This document shows positions 23,350-34,412 of a stretch of 64,000 nt of DNA, in pieces. Every line of letters begins with the position of its first letter. Position 1 is the first letter of the stretch. The position numbers and the translations under genes were made by a program. Where the stretch lies: contig CAJINV010000002.1 in NCBI GenBank assembly GCA_905178155.1, positions 7,098,743 to 7,162,742 of the forward strand, written 5' to 3'. The DNA comes from Amoebophrya sp. A120. Lineage: Eukaryota > Sar > Dinophyceae > Syndiniales > Amoebophryaceae. The notes under the pieces were generated by a model, which was not told where the DNA came from, made no database searches, and saw only the letters and a list, made by a program, of their open reading frames with translations.

Positions 23350-26300
23350 CGCCTACTGGCTACTTCTCTGCGTCTGCCGAAAAAGAGCCGACTGCCGACG
23401 TGTTTCTTTTCGCATCGTCCTTCTGTCCGCACCGCGGCGGTCATTTTTGTCGCCGGTCGGTTGAGGTTGTTCGCAGGGATCTCCCAGATCATTAGCTCCG
23501 GTCTCTTCCTTGCTTGTCGTTGTTGGCATATTCGAGGCGGCCAAACCCAGAGCCAGAGTGGGCAACTTGGCCGGCGCCGTTCGTGGTCTGGTGCGGGCCT
23601 CCTCTGGCCCCTTTCGTTGTTGGCTTCGCTTTTGCCGCCGACGCCTTGTTCCCGTGCGTTGTATTGTCTTCCGCTCCCCGTGCCCTGGGCGCCCGCCCCT
23701 CCAGTTGCTAGCGGGAAGCCCGGGGGCGAGTTCGGAACGCAGCGCGGCGCCGCTCCTCTCGGCACCCAATACACCGTAGCGCGAGCGTTGAGTGGTGGCG
23801 CCCAGTATGGGCGTGGGCACGGCCCGAGCGCCCTGCCGCAGTGGCGCGCCCGTCCGTGCCCCCTCTCTCTGGGGGACAAACGGGGCCAAAAATTGCTGCA
23901 GGGGGGCGGGAGGGCCAGACGTTGCCGGGCAGCGAAGTGGGCCGGTGGTATTTCCAAGCCAAAATAAACGAAAAGCGAACCCGCATGGCATGGACGACGA
24001 TGAAAGACATGAGGTGGCGCGCGGTTTCGTTTTTGGAGGAAGCAGGGCGCCGGGCAGCGAAGTGGGCCGGTGGCGCTCGCGCCAGGCCGCCCGCGGTCCC
24101 TTCGCCTCGCGAGCGCTGTGGGTTGCTTGTTGCCCGGGCCCCGCTGTCGCCCCCTCCCCCGGCGGCTGTTGGAGGCAGGAGGCGCGCGCGACTTGGAGAG
24201 GGGGTATTGGGAGGCCGCCCCGCGCCCGAAACTAACAATCTAAACCTCCGCGGCGGCCGTCCGCCGGCATTGATTTTGTTGGGGGGGCTCGCTGACGCCA
24301 TGCGGCACCGATCGAACCCATGCCAGCTAGCTTTCGAAGGCCAGCGCCCGAGTTCCAAAGCGGGAAGGCTCCGACCTCGGGCGTAGTTGTGCACGCGCAC
24401 CGACTTGCGAACCGGCGCAGCGCGATCCAGAAGAAAAACGGGCGGCCCAGTTTTGCCTTGTGTCGCCCTAGTTGGCTTCTCATTTGATGAAGGAGGGGGG
24501 GGCTTGCTCCCCATTTGAGCTTGGTGGTCGCGTCGCTCGGAAGGCGCGTCGCCGCGGTCGCGTCCAAGTTAATAAATATGGCGGAAGGCGCGCCGTGGTA
24601 GGCTGCCGCGCTCTTTGCGTGCCGGCGTTAACCAAGAGAAGAGCTTTGCCCGTCGTTTCAACTCAGCTCAGGCGCGGCGTCGCAGATGGCCAAACCATGA
24701 GACGCGGGCGCCAGCCTCCTTGCCATCCCGGCGCGCGTTGCGAAACCAACCGACCAGGCCGGCCCGCTGGTGGGCCCGCCTGTTGGTTCAAGGAAGCAAG
24801 CCCCCGCCCGCAGCCCGGCGCGCCCGGGGGCGGCCGGCGCCTGTGCCCCGGGCGGTTGCACCTTGGCGCAGGACCGGCGGGCGCCCCGCCCTCCCTGACG
24901 CTGGACCACGATGGCAGTCGTTCCGGCCGCCGCACGCCGCAGATTCGGATGGCTTTTTGGGAGCAGGGCACCGGCGCGGGGTGTTGTGCGCGTTTGTTTC
25001 GTATCCACTGCGGCAAAAGGGCGGGGCCCGCCGGGTTTCGCACCGACGGGCCAACCCCCGGCCGGGCGCCCGGCAGCAAGCAAGGCAAACCCGGGAGGCA
25101 GGTCCGCCGGGGTGGGGCTCGGTGGTTGCTTGGGGGGGGCGTGTTTCCGTGTTTCCTTCTCTCCGTGGATGGGCCGGGCGGGGTGTTTCGGAGTCAGTCG
25201 GAGGACCCCGGGGCCATTGCGGGCGCTAAAAAAGTGCTAAATTTTGCGCGATTTTTAAAAAACCCGGAAGCCGGCGCGTGATGAAGGGCGCCGCCTTTTC
25301 CAGGCCGGCCCCGTTTTGGCATTGGTGGCGGGCGGTTGCCTGCCCCGCCCCGGTAGCTGCGCGCAGTGGGCCCGCGTAATATTTCGCGCGCCCTCGGGCC
25401 GCCTCCCCTCCACCTTCGAGAGGTTTCGCGCGGGGCCGCGTTGGTTTTCGGGTTTCGTTGAATTTCCGCAGCCGCGAAATCCTTGTGTTGTCCGTTTTCC
25501 TTTGTGGGCCACCGGGGCGCCCGGCCTTGGCAACCACCATGCCGGCGGGCGGCCCAGCGAGCGCGGCCCCCCGAGTCTTTCCCGGCTCGGGTCCGATGGG
25601 TGCCCGATGTCGGTAGGAGGTCGCTCTGCCCTTGGTATTTGTTGTGTCCGGGCGCCGGGGATGTTTCGGCCCTTTGTTTAGCAGAAGGCGCGCGACCAGG
25701 GTCGCGCAAAAGGTCCGGGCGCAACCATTTTCGCATCCTTCGCGAATTGCTAAAATGCCCGCTAAATCCGGGCCACAGGCGTTCTGGGAAGGATTTTGCG
25801 TTTTCGCCAGTTTTGAAGAACGTTCCGGGCCCTTCGCGGACCGTGCAGCCGCCCTTTTCCAGCAGAAATTTAGCAGGGTTTTTAGCAGGCATTTTTAGCA
25901 CCCAAATTTAGCAGGATTTTTAGCAGGGATTTTTAGCACCCAAATTTAGCAGGTTTTTTAGCAGAATATTTACCACCCCAAAAATAGCAGCATACTTAGC
26001 AGCAAAAATAGCAGGAATTTTAGCAGGTCCTAAAATTTGCCGCGTATTCGGGACCTCGCCGTCGTGTTGTCTGCAGTGATCGAAAGAATGCCGGCTGAGG
26101 TTTTGCATCGGGGGCGTGGTTCCTTAATGAAAAAGGGGCGAGCCGGCTCCTTTGATTTTGGGGCCGCGGCAGTGGGTTATCTGGCTCGGGCCGCGGGGTG
26201 TGTCGTTCCTTGTGTTGCGCACCCAGTGCCGAAACCTGGCGCCCCACCGCGCCCCCGTCGGGCCGCCTCTGTTGCCGCCCTAGCGCCGTTCCTTGGGAAG

Positions 26301-26930
26301 GTTTCTGGCTTGGCACTTTGAAAAAATAAGAAAAAAAATAGCGCGAATTTAGCAGGTCCAACCGCCCCGGGCCCTCCGATTGATCGGAGCCACAGGAGGC
26401 GCGACGCCCCTGGTGTCGCCTGCGTGCCCTGTATCGTTTTTGGGGCGACGAGCCGCTTGGCGTCTGCCTGTTAGTAAGCTGGCGGCAGGGTTGCCCCAGG
26501 CTGGAAGCCGCCCGGCAGGCCCCCCTGCCCCTCGTCCTCCGCCCTTGTCGTATTCTTTACTACCATTAGCTATTTTGCGGATTGGTAGAAGGAGCGCAGG
26601 TCGGTGAGTTGTATGCTTAGCCCGCTCGTCGCTGGGTGCCGCTGCCGTGTATCTATGTTTGTTAGGTGCAGTTGCGGCGTGCGCCAGCTCCCCCGCAACC
26701 TACCTTGGGCCGGGCTCCCGAGTTGTTAGTTTCCGTGGGAATTGCAGCAAGGAGATGGGTTCGATAGATTTGTGGTCCTTTTTGGCGCGCTCCTGTTCCT
26801 GCTCTTCTTTCTCTTTGGGCGTCCCCTCGTGTTGTTGTATTTCGTGTCTGTGTCATCGCATCGTCCTCGAGCTCGACAACCGGCGCGCGCATCCGTGGTG
26901 AGGCGTGAGGTTCGGTCGCGATCACGTATT
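23350..26930. other. GC-rich island 1, no convincing gene
   Basis: A block of very GC-rich sequence with G/C homopolymers and almost unbroken open frames on several strands and frames at once, the mark of stop-codon depletion rather than coding. No conserved domain is seen. A 25-bp word beginning GCCGGGCAGCGAAGTGGGCC occurs at about 23923 and 24049. The style matches 906-1856 and 29971-33763, suggesting one class of repetitive or insertion DNA. Confidence 0.6.
25855..26040. repeat. TTTAGCAGG-type short tandem repeats
   Basis: Words such as ATTTAGCAGG, TTTTTAGCAGG and TTTTTAGCACCCAAA repeat irregularly about every 10-20 bp, including two near-identical ~35-bp units at 25889-25960. The tract decays into AAAATAGCAG variants. 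A related word recurs at about 26345. Confidence 0.85.
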
Positions 26931-27428
26931 TGACGCAAATATCAGCGTCGCGAGCCTATACTTGTTCCTGTTCGTACTAGACAGACGAAGAGAGCAGCAG
27001 ATCAAGCTTGACGGCCACGGAAAAATAACGCGATCGCGAAAACCTTCCGCTTGAGCTTGGCGAGTTTTCTTCTCATATTTCGAGAGCAAGGTGTGGCCAC
27101 GTGAGGTGAGCGCGAGGATCTGGGCATTGAGGCGGGTGGCTCTTTTTCATCGGGTTGTTGTCGTGATCGTGCCTCGTCGTCATACTCACATTGCAATCAG
27201 CTTCCGTAGGTCGTGTGTTTCGATCTGGAGCAGCGGCCAGGAACTAAAGAATATCGAAAGCGTGTGCTGCAGTGACGATTTTTAGAATTCAATGACGTTT
27301 TGGCTTCCAACATTTCGTTCTACTTTTGTCGAGATGTGAGCGCTATTAGCAAGCGGCCAACTGATCACTTATTTCGTTTTCCTCTCCTGTTCGTCCGTTC
27401 TCTCGAGTCGCAATCCCGATCTACTGTC
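26931..27428. other. Intergenic / 5' flank
   Basis: Composition returns to normal here. The frame of the next gene is open back to 27300, but its first ATG is at 27429. Confidence 0.5.
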
Positions 27429-29840
27429 ATGGAGCGTCAGTTCCGACGTGACCGCGACGCTTTCGTCGCCCGCATCAAGGTCCAGTTTGCCGATATCCTC
27501 CGTGAGGAGCATGCGGAGAAGGCTCTGTTGCACCAGCGCATCGCCGAGTTGGAGCGTGACTTGTTGAAGGCCGCACAGCGGGTGCAGGAGTTGGAAGAAG
27601 TACGGGAAAAAAGGAAGGCAAATCTGGTCGTGGCCCCCGCGTCATCCACATCCGGTTGTAATCCGAATCTTTCCGATGAAGCAAAAACTATTGCAGAAGA
27701 TAGGAGACGAGGACATCTTCCAGCACGGGACCACCACAATGTCGTCGACGACGAGTTGGATCATATCACCGTCCTTCCCGACCCAGACTTTGAAAGAAGA
27801 CGACGGCGTCGCATGTTGGAAACAGCCTCCCTGCTCGCGCGAGCTGACCACGCCGTCGACATTCTTCCTGTACTAGCGGGAACCGCTGATGTCAGTGCCC
27901 AGCATGTCGAGGACGCGCAGGAGCCGGACACCGCCGGCCCTCCTTCATCAGTACGGGCGGAAATAACGCAAAACCTGAAGGCGCTATCGTCTTCGGACGA
28001 CGAGCCGGAGCGCTTGGAAGCTGTGCGCGAGGATGAGCTATCGTCAACAGCGACAGCAACGGACGACCGTAATGATCGACAACATGTGTTAGGAACCACA
28101 AACTCCAGCAGTCGCGCCAGTAAAAGTTCGAAGTCTACTAAGAAGTCTTCGACGTCCCAGCATTTTGTGCTCCGACGCCCGCCGGAAGAGCTCATGATAT
28201 CAGTTCCCGGGTTTGACAGTAGTGATTACGAAGATCTGTCACCCACACAACGGCACAAACTCGAGCAGTTGCGGAGACGGGAAGATGAGGGCGAGGTGGA
28301 AGACTCGTCTGAACTTGATGGATCTATGGCGCAGGCTCTGACTCGCAAAAGTGACTTGAACTTGGCCGAATCTGTGAAGAAGAAAAGAACCTATGGAGGC
28401 GCTAGAAGTGCCACCAGGGATGCAAACGGCAAAGCGAAAGGCTATCTACCACGCGTCAAGCCGAAAGAGGGCGTTGGTGCAGCCAGTGACTCCAGTGAAG
28501 ACGTCGGCGTCTCGTCGCCGGTCCTTTCTCCGCAGGCTTCTCGCGGGTTGAAACTTGAAGACAGTCCGGAACCAGGACGGTTTTCGGGCTCTATGAGTAC
28601 GGTTCGTGACAAGAAGCAGAAGCAGCTGCCATTCAACATACCAGGACGTCATGGAGCTGGATCGGCCTCAACTCGAGCGGGCGGACCACCCAAACCCAGG
28701 TCGACAAGACCCACGAAAAAAGCTGGCCACCTGCTTTCGGCAGGCGTGACAGCGCAGCTGAAAACTAGTACACCGAATCCAATCGAAACCGTATTGGCAG
28801 GAAAAACTACTGGCCTCTCTGGTATGGCGAGACACACGGGGGCAACAGCAACCAGACCAGACGAGACCAAGAAGCCTACCCGTCAAACCCAAACAAAAGC
28901 GCAAGCGGCTTTGCCAAGAAAACAAGGCCTCCCGGGCCCGACGGTGTCTTCAGCTAGCATGAGCTCCGCGACGCGGGAAAAATCTGCAGCGGTACTACCA
29001 CTCGGATTTTCATTTGCAGCTTCGAAAGCAAGCAACACAACCACCGCAGCGACCACCGCCGTAGCTACTGATGTTTCCTCAACACCAGGCTCAAGTGCAA
29101 GACGAACTGCAACTACAGAACAGCTACGAGTGCAGCCACGGCCAGTCAGCACGGAGGGCTGGTCAGCGGGGATGTTACCCAGCAAGATCAACGACGCTTC
29201 GAAAATCAAACTACAAGACCCGCTGGAAACGGCGGTGACCTGGCGCCAAGCTGTGGAAGCGGAACGGCAGCTGGAAGTGCAGAGTAAGTTCGGCTTCGTT
29301 CCGAGTCAGCGAAGCTTTCTTGCACAACAACGGCAGACGGACAACGATTTGATGCCAAATAAAGAGGACACCGCTGGAATTCCTCTGCATGTTCCTGCAG
29401 GAGGTGCGCAATCGCATCTGCCGACGCGAGACGAGGCAACAAGCGGCGCAGAGGACACCACGACGACGGGGACGTCGGCGAGCAGTCGTTTACTTCCCCC
29501 TCACAGCATCGATTTTGACTCGCAGTACAGCACGTTGCAAGCGACTGAACTGTTGTTGTCAAAGATGAGCAGGGCTCCGAGCGGTGCAGCGGTCGGGTTT
29601 GGGACCACCACCTACAATCCGAGCTGGAATAGCGCAAGGGTGAAAGCATCCGGAGACAATAGCGGGTTGGGCAAAGAAGCAGCTGTAAGCGCAGCAACAG
29701 CTTCGTCCACGACCAGTAAACACAAAACCGCTACAACCGTGTTCCAAGATCTAGATGAGCTTTCGCGCAGCCTGTCTTCTACGTTTCCAAGAAAAAGCGA
29801 AGAAGTTTTGTCCTCGCCAAGGTTCGGCTCTTTCTCCTAA
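27429..29840 (+). CDS. Coiled-coil and disordered protein, single exon, unknown function
   Basis: One uninterrupted frame of 803 residues from the ATG at 27429. The first ~60 residues form a charged coiled coil (HQRIAELERDLLKAAQRVQE). The rest is mostly disordered: acidic Ser/Glu/Asp stretches, Arg/Lys-rich patches with KSSKSTKKSS, and Pro/Thr/Ser-rich regions. Short helical stretches occur near the C-terminus (TAVTWRQAVEAERQLEVQ and FQDLDELSRSLSSTFPRK). No enzyme domain, signal peptide or membrane segment is visible. It is the only gene between the two GC-rich islands and has normal coding composition. A structural or chromatin-associated role would fit but cannot be claimed. Confidence 0.75.
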   Translation: MERQFRRDRDAFVARIKVQFADILREEHAEKALLHQRIAELERDLLKAAQRVQELEEVREKRKANLVVAPASSTSGCNPNLSDEAKTIAEDRRRGHLPARDHHNVVDDELDHITVLPDPDFERRRRRRMLETASLLARADHAVDILPVLAGTADVSAQHVEDAQEPDTAGPPSSVRAEITQNLKALSSSDDEPERLEAVREDELSSTATATDDRNDRQHVLGTTNSSSRASKSSKSTKKSSTSQHFVLRRPPEELMISVPGFDSSDYEDLSPTQRHKLEQLRRREDEGEVEDSSELDGSMAQALTRKSDLNLAESVKKKRTYGGARSATRDANGKAKGYLPRVKPKEGVGAASDSSEDVGVSSPVLSPQASRGLKLEDSPEPGRFSGSMSTVRDKKQKQLPFNIPGRHGAGSASTRAGGPPKPRSTRPTKKAGHLLSAGVTAQLKTSTPNPIETVLAGKTTGLSGMARHTGATATRPDETKKPTRQTQTKAQAALPRKQGLPGPTVSSASMSSATREKSAAVLPLGFSFAASKASNTTTAATTAVATDVSSTPGSSARRTATTEQLRVQPRPVSTEGWSAGMLPSKINDASKIKLQDPLETAVTWRQAVEAERQLEVQSKFGFVPSQRSFLAQQRQTDNDLMPNKEDTAGIPLHVPAGGAQSHLPTRDEATSGAEDTTTTGTSASSRLLPPHSIDFDSQYSTLQATELLLSKMSRAPSGAAVGFGTTTYNPSWNSARVKASGDNSGLGKEAAVSAATASSTTSKHKTATTVFQDLDELSRSLSSTFPRKSEEVLSSPRFGSFS

Positions 29841-30742
29841 CAAGGTTACAACAACGTAGAAAGAACACGTTCCATCATGCAGCAGAAATATAGTGCCGCA
29901 AAAGAGAGTTGCACACACCTACAACTGGCTTATGCACTGCCACGCCCGTGATCCCGCCATCTTTAAAAATGTCTCAGAAATGGCCTCGGGAATGTAAGGC
30001 GGAGGCAATTCCCACAACGCCGGCGCCCCTCATTGTGGTTGCAGGGAAGAGGGGCACGCAAGGCGTCGAGCCGGGCCATCGCAAAGCAGCTTCCTCGAGA
30101 CGCGGCGCCCGCTGCCGTATTTGGCGCAGTTTTGTGGCGCGCAATGCGGGCCGCGGCTGGCGTTGACGTTCGGGCGCCGCCCGTTTGCCCCTTATCCCTT
30201 TGCCGGCCTCCCCTTGCATATATGGACGCGAAGTGCCGCAGCGCCACACTTGTGTCGGGCCTATCTGCGCCCGCTTTCGTTTTGTCGCAGGCGCGCCGGC
30301 GTCTTGTCCGCAGCCCGGTTCGAAGCATTGCAGGCGCCCCGTCTGCCCCTGCATTTCCGCCGCCCCGGCGGTTCAGTGCCTGCTCTGACAGGTTGGGACC
30401 TTCAGCGGGACTGCCTCTGTAAGAAGGCAGTGTGCTGGCCTTGCCGCTGTTCCTTTCTTTGTTTCTGTGGCAGCCAGGCACGGGCCCGGCCTTGCTTTCT
30501 GCGCGGCGGACTGCTATTCTGGCCCTCCTCCCTTGTGGGCGGCAGGCACGGCCGGCCTCACCCGGGAGGGCAAGCAACCAACTGCCGGCCTCCCATTGAT
30601 TGGTTGGCCGCCTGCCGGCGCCGCTTGGCCACAGCCGGGCGCCTCGTCAGCCCATTGTCGTGGCGCATTGCTTTCGCACGCGCAGGCGCGCCCCTTGGCG
30701 CGAGGGGGATGCTGCCCTGCTTCTCTAGATCACAGGGCCACC

Positions 30743-30760
30743 GTGTCACGCGCGTGACAC
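30743..30760. repeat. Perfect 18-bp palindrome
   Basis: GTGTCACGCGCGTGACAC equals its own reverse complement. A degenerate version (GTGTCACGCGTGTGACGC) lies at about 33415, and a further GTGTCGCGCGTCAG-like word near 33643, all inside island 2. Confidence 0.8.
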
Positions 30761-31341
30761 GGGCGGACCCGGCTTCGTTCTTTCTCGTCTCTTGCTGGTC
30801 TTGGGTGGTTTGGTGGCAAGCAGAATTGCTTCAGTCAGTTTCCCTCCACTTCTACCGCCAAAGCCCAGGGGACTGCCGCGTGTGTGTGTCTATGATTGGC
30901 ATCCAAGGCAGTCTTGGACCTCACCTGGGGCGAAGGCCTGCCTCAGCCCGCGAGCCCTTCCTGGCTTCTGCCAGCCGGACCGGCCGCCGGCCGACAGCCA
31001 GGCAGGCGCCCCCGCGCGGGCCGTGTTGGCCTTGCTTGGATGCAAGTGCCGGCGAAGGCGTTGCAGCGGCTTCTAGGCAAAGCCGAAACGTATGAAGTTA
31101 ATGGGGCTGCTGAACTCACTGGCGCAGCCACTGGCGCCATGTGTGGCGCCGCTCCTCTCCCTCGGCACGACTTAGGCACTCCTTCACCAACGAGGGCGGC
31201 GGCCAGCAGCCGGATGAAGCAGCAGCCGCCGGAGTTCGCGAGCGCGGCCCCAAGACCCAGAGTCCGACGATGATGAGCGCTGAGGAGCTTCAGCGCCCCG
31301 ACTACAGCTGGCCCTTTGTGGATATTGCGTAGAACAAAACT

Positions 31342-31402
31342 CTATTTGGCTTGTGGAGGCCACATGTTGTAAGCTATTTGGCTTGTGGAGGCCACATGTT
31401 GT
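31342..31402. repeat. 29-bp direct repeat pair
   Basis: CTATTTGGCTTGTGGAGGCC plus nine further bases occur twice, at 31342-31370 and 31374-31402. They are followed by loose GAATCAGAATC repeats to about 31460. Confidence 0.9.
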
Positions 31403-31602
31403 GAATCAGAATCAGAAGCGTCGCGAATGAGAATCAGAATCGTGGTGAATCTGAATCGGGCTACGGTAGTAAAAAGACCGCGAACGAAGCGAAAAAAATT
31501 GAAAGGACCGGGCCAAGAAAGTAGGCAAAAAAAAAGGCCAAAGCGAAGCCACACGCGCTGCCGGGTGCCGCATTTCTGTAAAGGGAGGAAAAATGCCGAG
31601 GC

Positions 31603-32109
31603 CTTCGCATTTTTTTCTTTGGGGAAAAAACCTGAGAGCGTTTGCATTTTTTTCCTTCAGGGAAAAACCTAAAAAAGTTCGCGCGAGTTTCTATAACAAA
31701 AAAACCAAAAAAGCTGCGCGCGATTTTCTACTACAAAAAAACCAAAAAAGTTGCGCGCGATTTTCTTTTACAAAAAAACCCAAAAAAGTTGCGCGGGAAT
31801 CCCCCCTCGAAAAAAACCAAAACCGAAGACGGGCCATTTTACCTGCCTTTCCCCGATGGTATGAGGCCGATCAGGCCGGCGATTTTTCACATTTCTGGCC
31901 TTTAGAAAATCGCGCGCACCTTTTTGGGTTTTTTTGTAATAGAAAATCGCGCGCAACTTTTTTGGTTTTTTTGTAGTAGAAAATCGCGCGCAGCTTTTTT
32001 GGTTTTTTTGTTATAGAAAATCGCGCGAACTTTTTTAGGTTTTTCCCTGAAGGAAAAAAATGCAAACGCTTTCAGGTTTTTTCCTGAAGGAGAAAAATGC
32101 AACAGCCGC
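31603..32109. repeat. Large inverted repeat with internally repetitive arms
   Basis: The left arm (about 31603-31800) and right arm (about 31900-32109) are near-identical inverted copies around a ~100-bp spacer. Each arm contains four tandem ~37-45-bp units of the form AAAAAAACCAAAAAAGTTGC followed by GCGCGATTTTCTA, then a unit built on CCTTCAGGGAAAAACCT. Open frames across it are Lys/Phe-rich repeat translations. Confidence 0.9.
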
Positions 32110-33763
32110 GACATTTTTTCCCCAATAGCAGAAATGGCGCCACGATTTTCCGCGTTTCGGCTTTTTCTGGTGTTGCTTTTTCGCGGGTTACGCAGTGCCC
32201 TTGCTGGTTTTTTTTTTGCTTTTCAGGATGCCCCTCATTCGTCTTATATATTCGGCAAGAATTGCCGCGCGGATCAAGTTCATAACGATCGCCACAGCGA
32301 CCCGAGAGTGAGGGAACCGATGGCAAATCCGTCCGAGATTGATTCGATCGATCTCGGGCGCGGGCCGTTGCGCCGTGGCGAACGAGTCCGACCCTGTGAA
32401 AAAGATGCCTTTGCGTGAAGGCTGCAAAGGGTCAAAATTTCCGCGAAACTGCGAAGAAGATCCGCGGCGCGGCAGTATTGCCGTCTTTTCCGGTGTTATG
32501 TTGCAAGGCCGCGGCATCTCCAGAGCAGTTGCGGAGTGATCTACAGAGCAGGCCCAGAGCGCTCCTCGCGCTTTTGATGTCTCGGGTGGATGTCCTGCAG
32601 AGCACGCCCAGGCCGATTGCTAAGACTGGGCACGTGAATACTGTCGGCCGGTCCGACGGAGGGGGGCCGGAATGGGCGGCCGGCGCTTCGGGCAGTTCTT
32701 CGGGATTTGGGCGCGGCCAGTGAGCACGCAGCGAACAAAGGGGCGAAGAACTGTGGCGGGCGGAGGGTCCGGCGCAAGATTGTGCAGGTTTTTGCGGGTA
32801 AAGAGTAGGGCTTTGGAAGCCCGGCCGGCCCGGCCGCCGGGCTCAGGATGTTTGTAGAAGCTTCGCGTGCCGCAGCTGTCGCGTGCGACCTTGGCCGGCG
32901 ACACCTACCGCACTGCGTTGATGGTAGGCGGCCCGGTGTGTGCCTTTGCAGGGGCAGGCCGCTGGCCCGGCGCGCTACCTAGCTGGGCACCCAGGGCAAG
33001 GCCGCCGATTGGGGGATCTTGGGAGGGTTGGGCCCGGTTTTTCTTTCTTCAGGAAAATCGTATTGGGGGGAAGAAGCCAGGGCCCCTCTCGGTTTTCCCC
33101 AAGGAAACCTGCTTGGCGTGTTTCTTACAAGCGCACAAGCAAAGGTGCGCCGGCGCGCTGGTTTGTATTTTCGCAGAAAGAAACTAGGAAACACGGCCCG
33201 CGCAACAGACGCAGGCCGCGGCGCGTGCTCGGACGGGCGGGCCGCACTGTGTGGGCCGCGCGCTCGCATGCGCGCCCTGTCAGCCGGCCACCAGCCGTCG
33301 CACGGATTGCCAGCCGGCCACCAGCTTTGCGCGCTGGGCGACCACCTTTGTCCTAACCAGCGCACAACACCCTCCGAGGGGCGCTCCCCGTTTTTCCGAA
33401 CCGTGGCGCCATCGTGTCACGCGTGTGACGCGAGCGGCATGCGCTTCAGTTTTGCAGCGTGGTGGCGTAGGGCGCGCGCCCCGGGGGTTCGCCGGGTCTG
33501 TGGTTTTGGGTCTATATCTATTGCCCGCGCCCAATCTTCGCGCCGGCCGGCGGTCCGCCAACCCAATGTAGGTCGTCCAGGACGGCGCAGATAATTCCCG
33601 TGGCCCGTCATTCCGTTGCTATGGCGTGCCCATCGTGTCGCGCGTCAGTGATGTGCGACGTATAAAAGCGACCACGGCGATGACTCCGATGCGCGGCGAT
33701 ATATGCAAAGTCGGGACATTTCTGAGCAGATTCCTGGAGCATTCCTGAGGCATTTCCAGACCC

Positions 33764-34412
33764 CCTCTGATCACGGGCGGTCCGTGCGTAACTGGCGTTG
33801 CTTTGTGTAAGATTTGCAGTTGTTAGCCTGTTTCATCAGTGACGTGGCCGAGTAGCTGTAGTTGCTGTCCTTGTGGATGAAAGAACGAATTTTGCAAATG
33901 AACTGCAACTCCTGACTCACCCATATGCACCTCTGGAAATACTCGTTTTCTCCTGGTGGAGAGAAGTTGTATCCGAGTAGCTGAAAGCTCTCAACAACCT
34001 TCTCGAAGCGAAATGGTGTTCCGGTGGAAGACAAATGTGTAGGATATTAGCAAATCAAACAGTCACAGATCGACAACACAGACACACCCAGACGCTGAGA
34101 TTTTTGAGTCGTGTGCTCATATTGAATCCTGCACTTGTGTTCCGGTGTGAAGATTGAACCTAAAAATCTGTACTGCAACAAACTCTCAAATACCAGCGAC
34201 CGCCAACAGTCATTTTTCACAAAGTTTGCTTTGGATGGTGCACAAACATCTCTCATCGTCATCAACAAACGAGAGCAACATTTGAACTTATCTTTTTCAT
34301 CCGGCCGCAAGGCCTTCATCTTCAAATTCCAAACCTGGCCTGAAAAGCGTTTTCTGTAATATCCGTCCTCCGATCATCTCTAGCTCCACTTCAAACCCAG
34401 CGACAAATCAGA
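33764..34412. other. Intergenic / 5' flank
   Basis: AT-rich sequence between island 2 and the ataxin-3-like gene. No gene or RNA recognised. Confidence 0.5.

Larger units (their letters stand above)
29971..33763. mobile_element. GC-rich island 2, possible element bounded by inverted termini
   Basis: About 3.8 kb of GC-rich sequence with compositional open frames and no recognisable transposase or other domain. Its edges carry imperfect inverted copies of one ~25-bp word: GTCTCAGAAATGGCCTCGGG at the left (29971 onward) and, reading inward from the right end (33763 backward), GTCTGGAAATGCCTCAGGAA. It contains a short tandem repeat, a very large hairpin and a perfect 18-bp palindrome. It could be a non-autonomous DNA element or an accumulation of repeats; the termini could be coincidence. 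Confidence 0.35.

Noticed and set aside
23350-26930. Many long open frames on both strands in GC-rich island 1
   Set aside because: Several frames are open at once, products are Arg/Pro/Gly/Ala-rich without domains, and starts are inconsistent; explained by stop-codon depletion.
30121-31095. 324-codon + frame in island 2
   Set aside because: Same compositional openness, no ATG at its start, overlapped by equally open frames on both strands.
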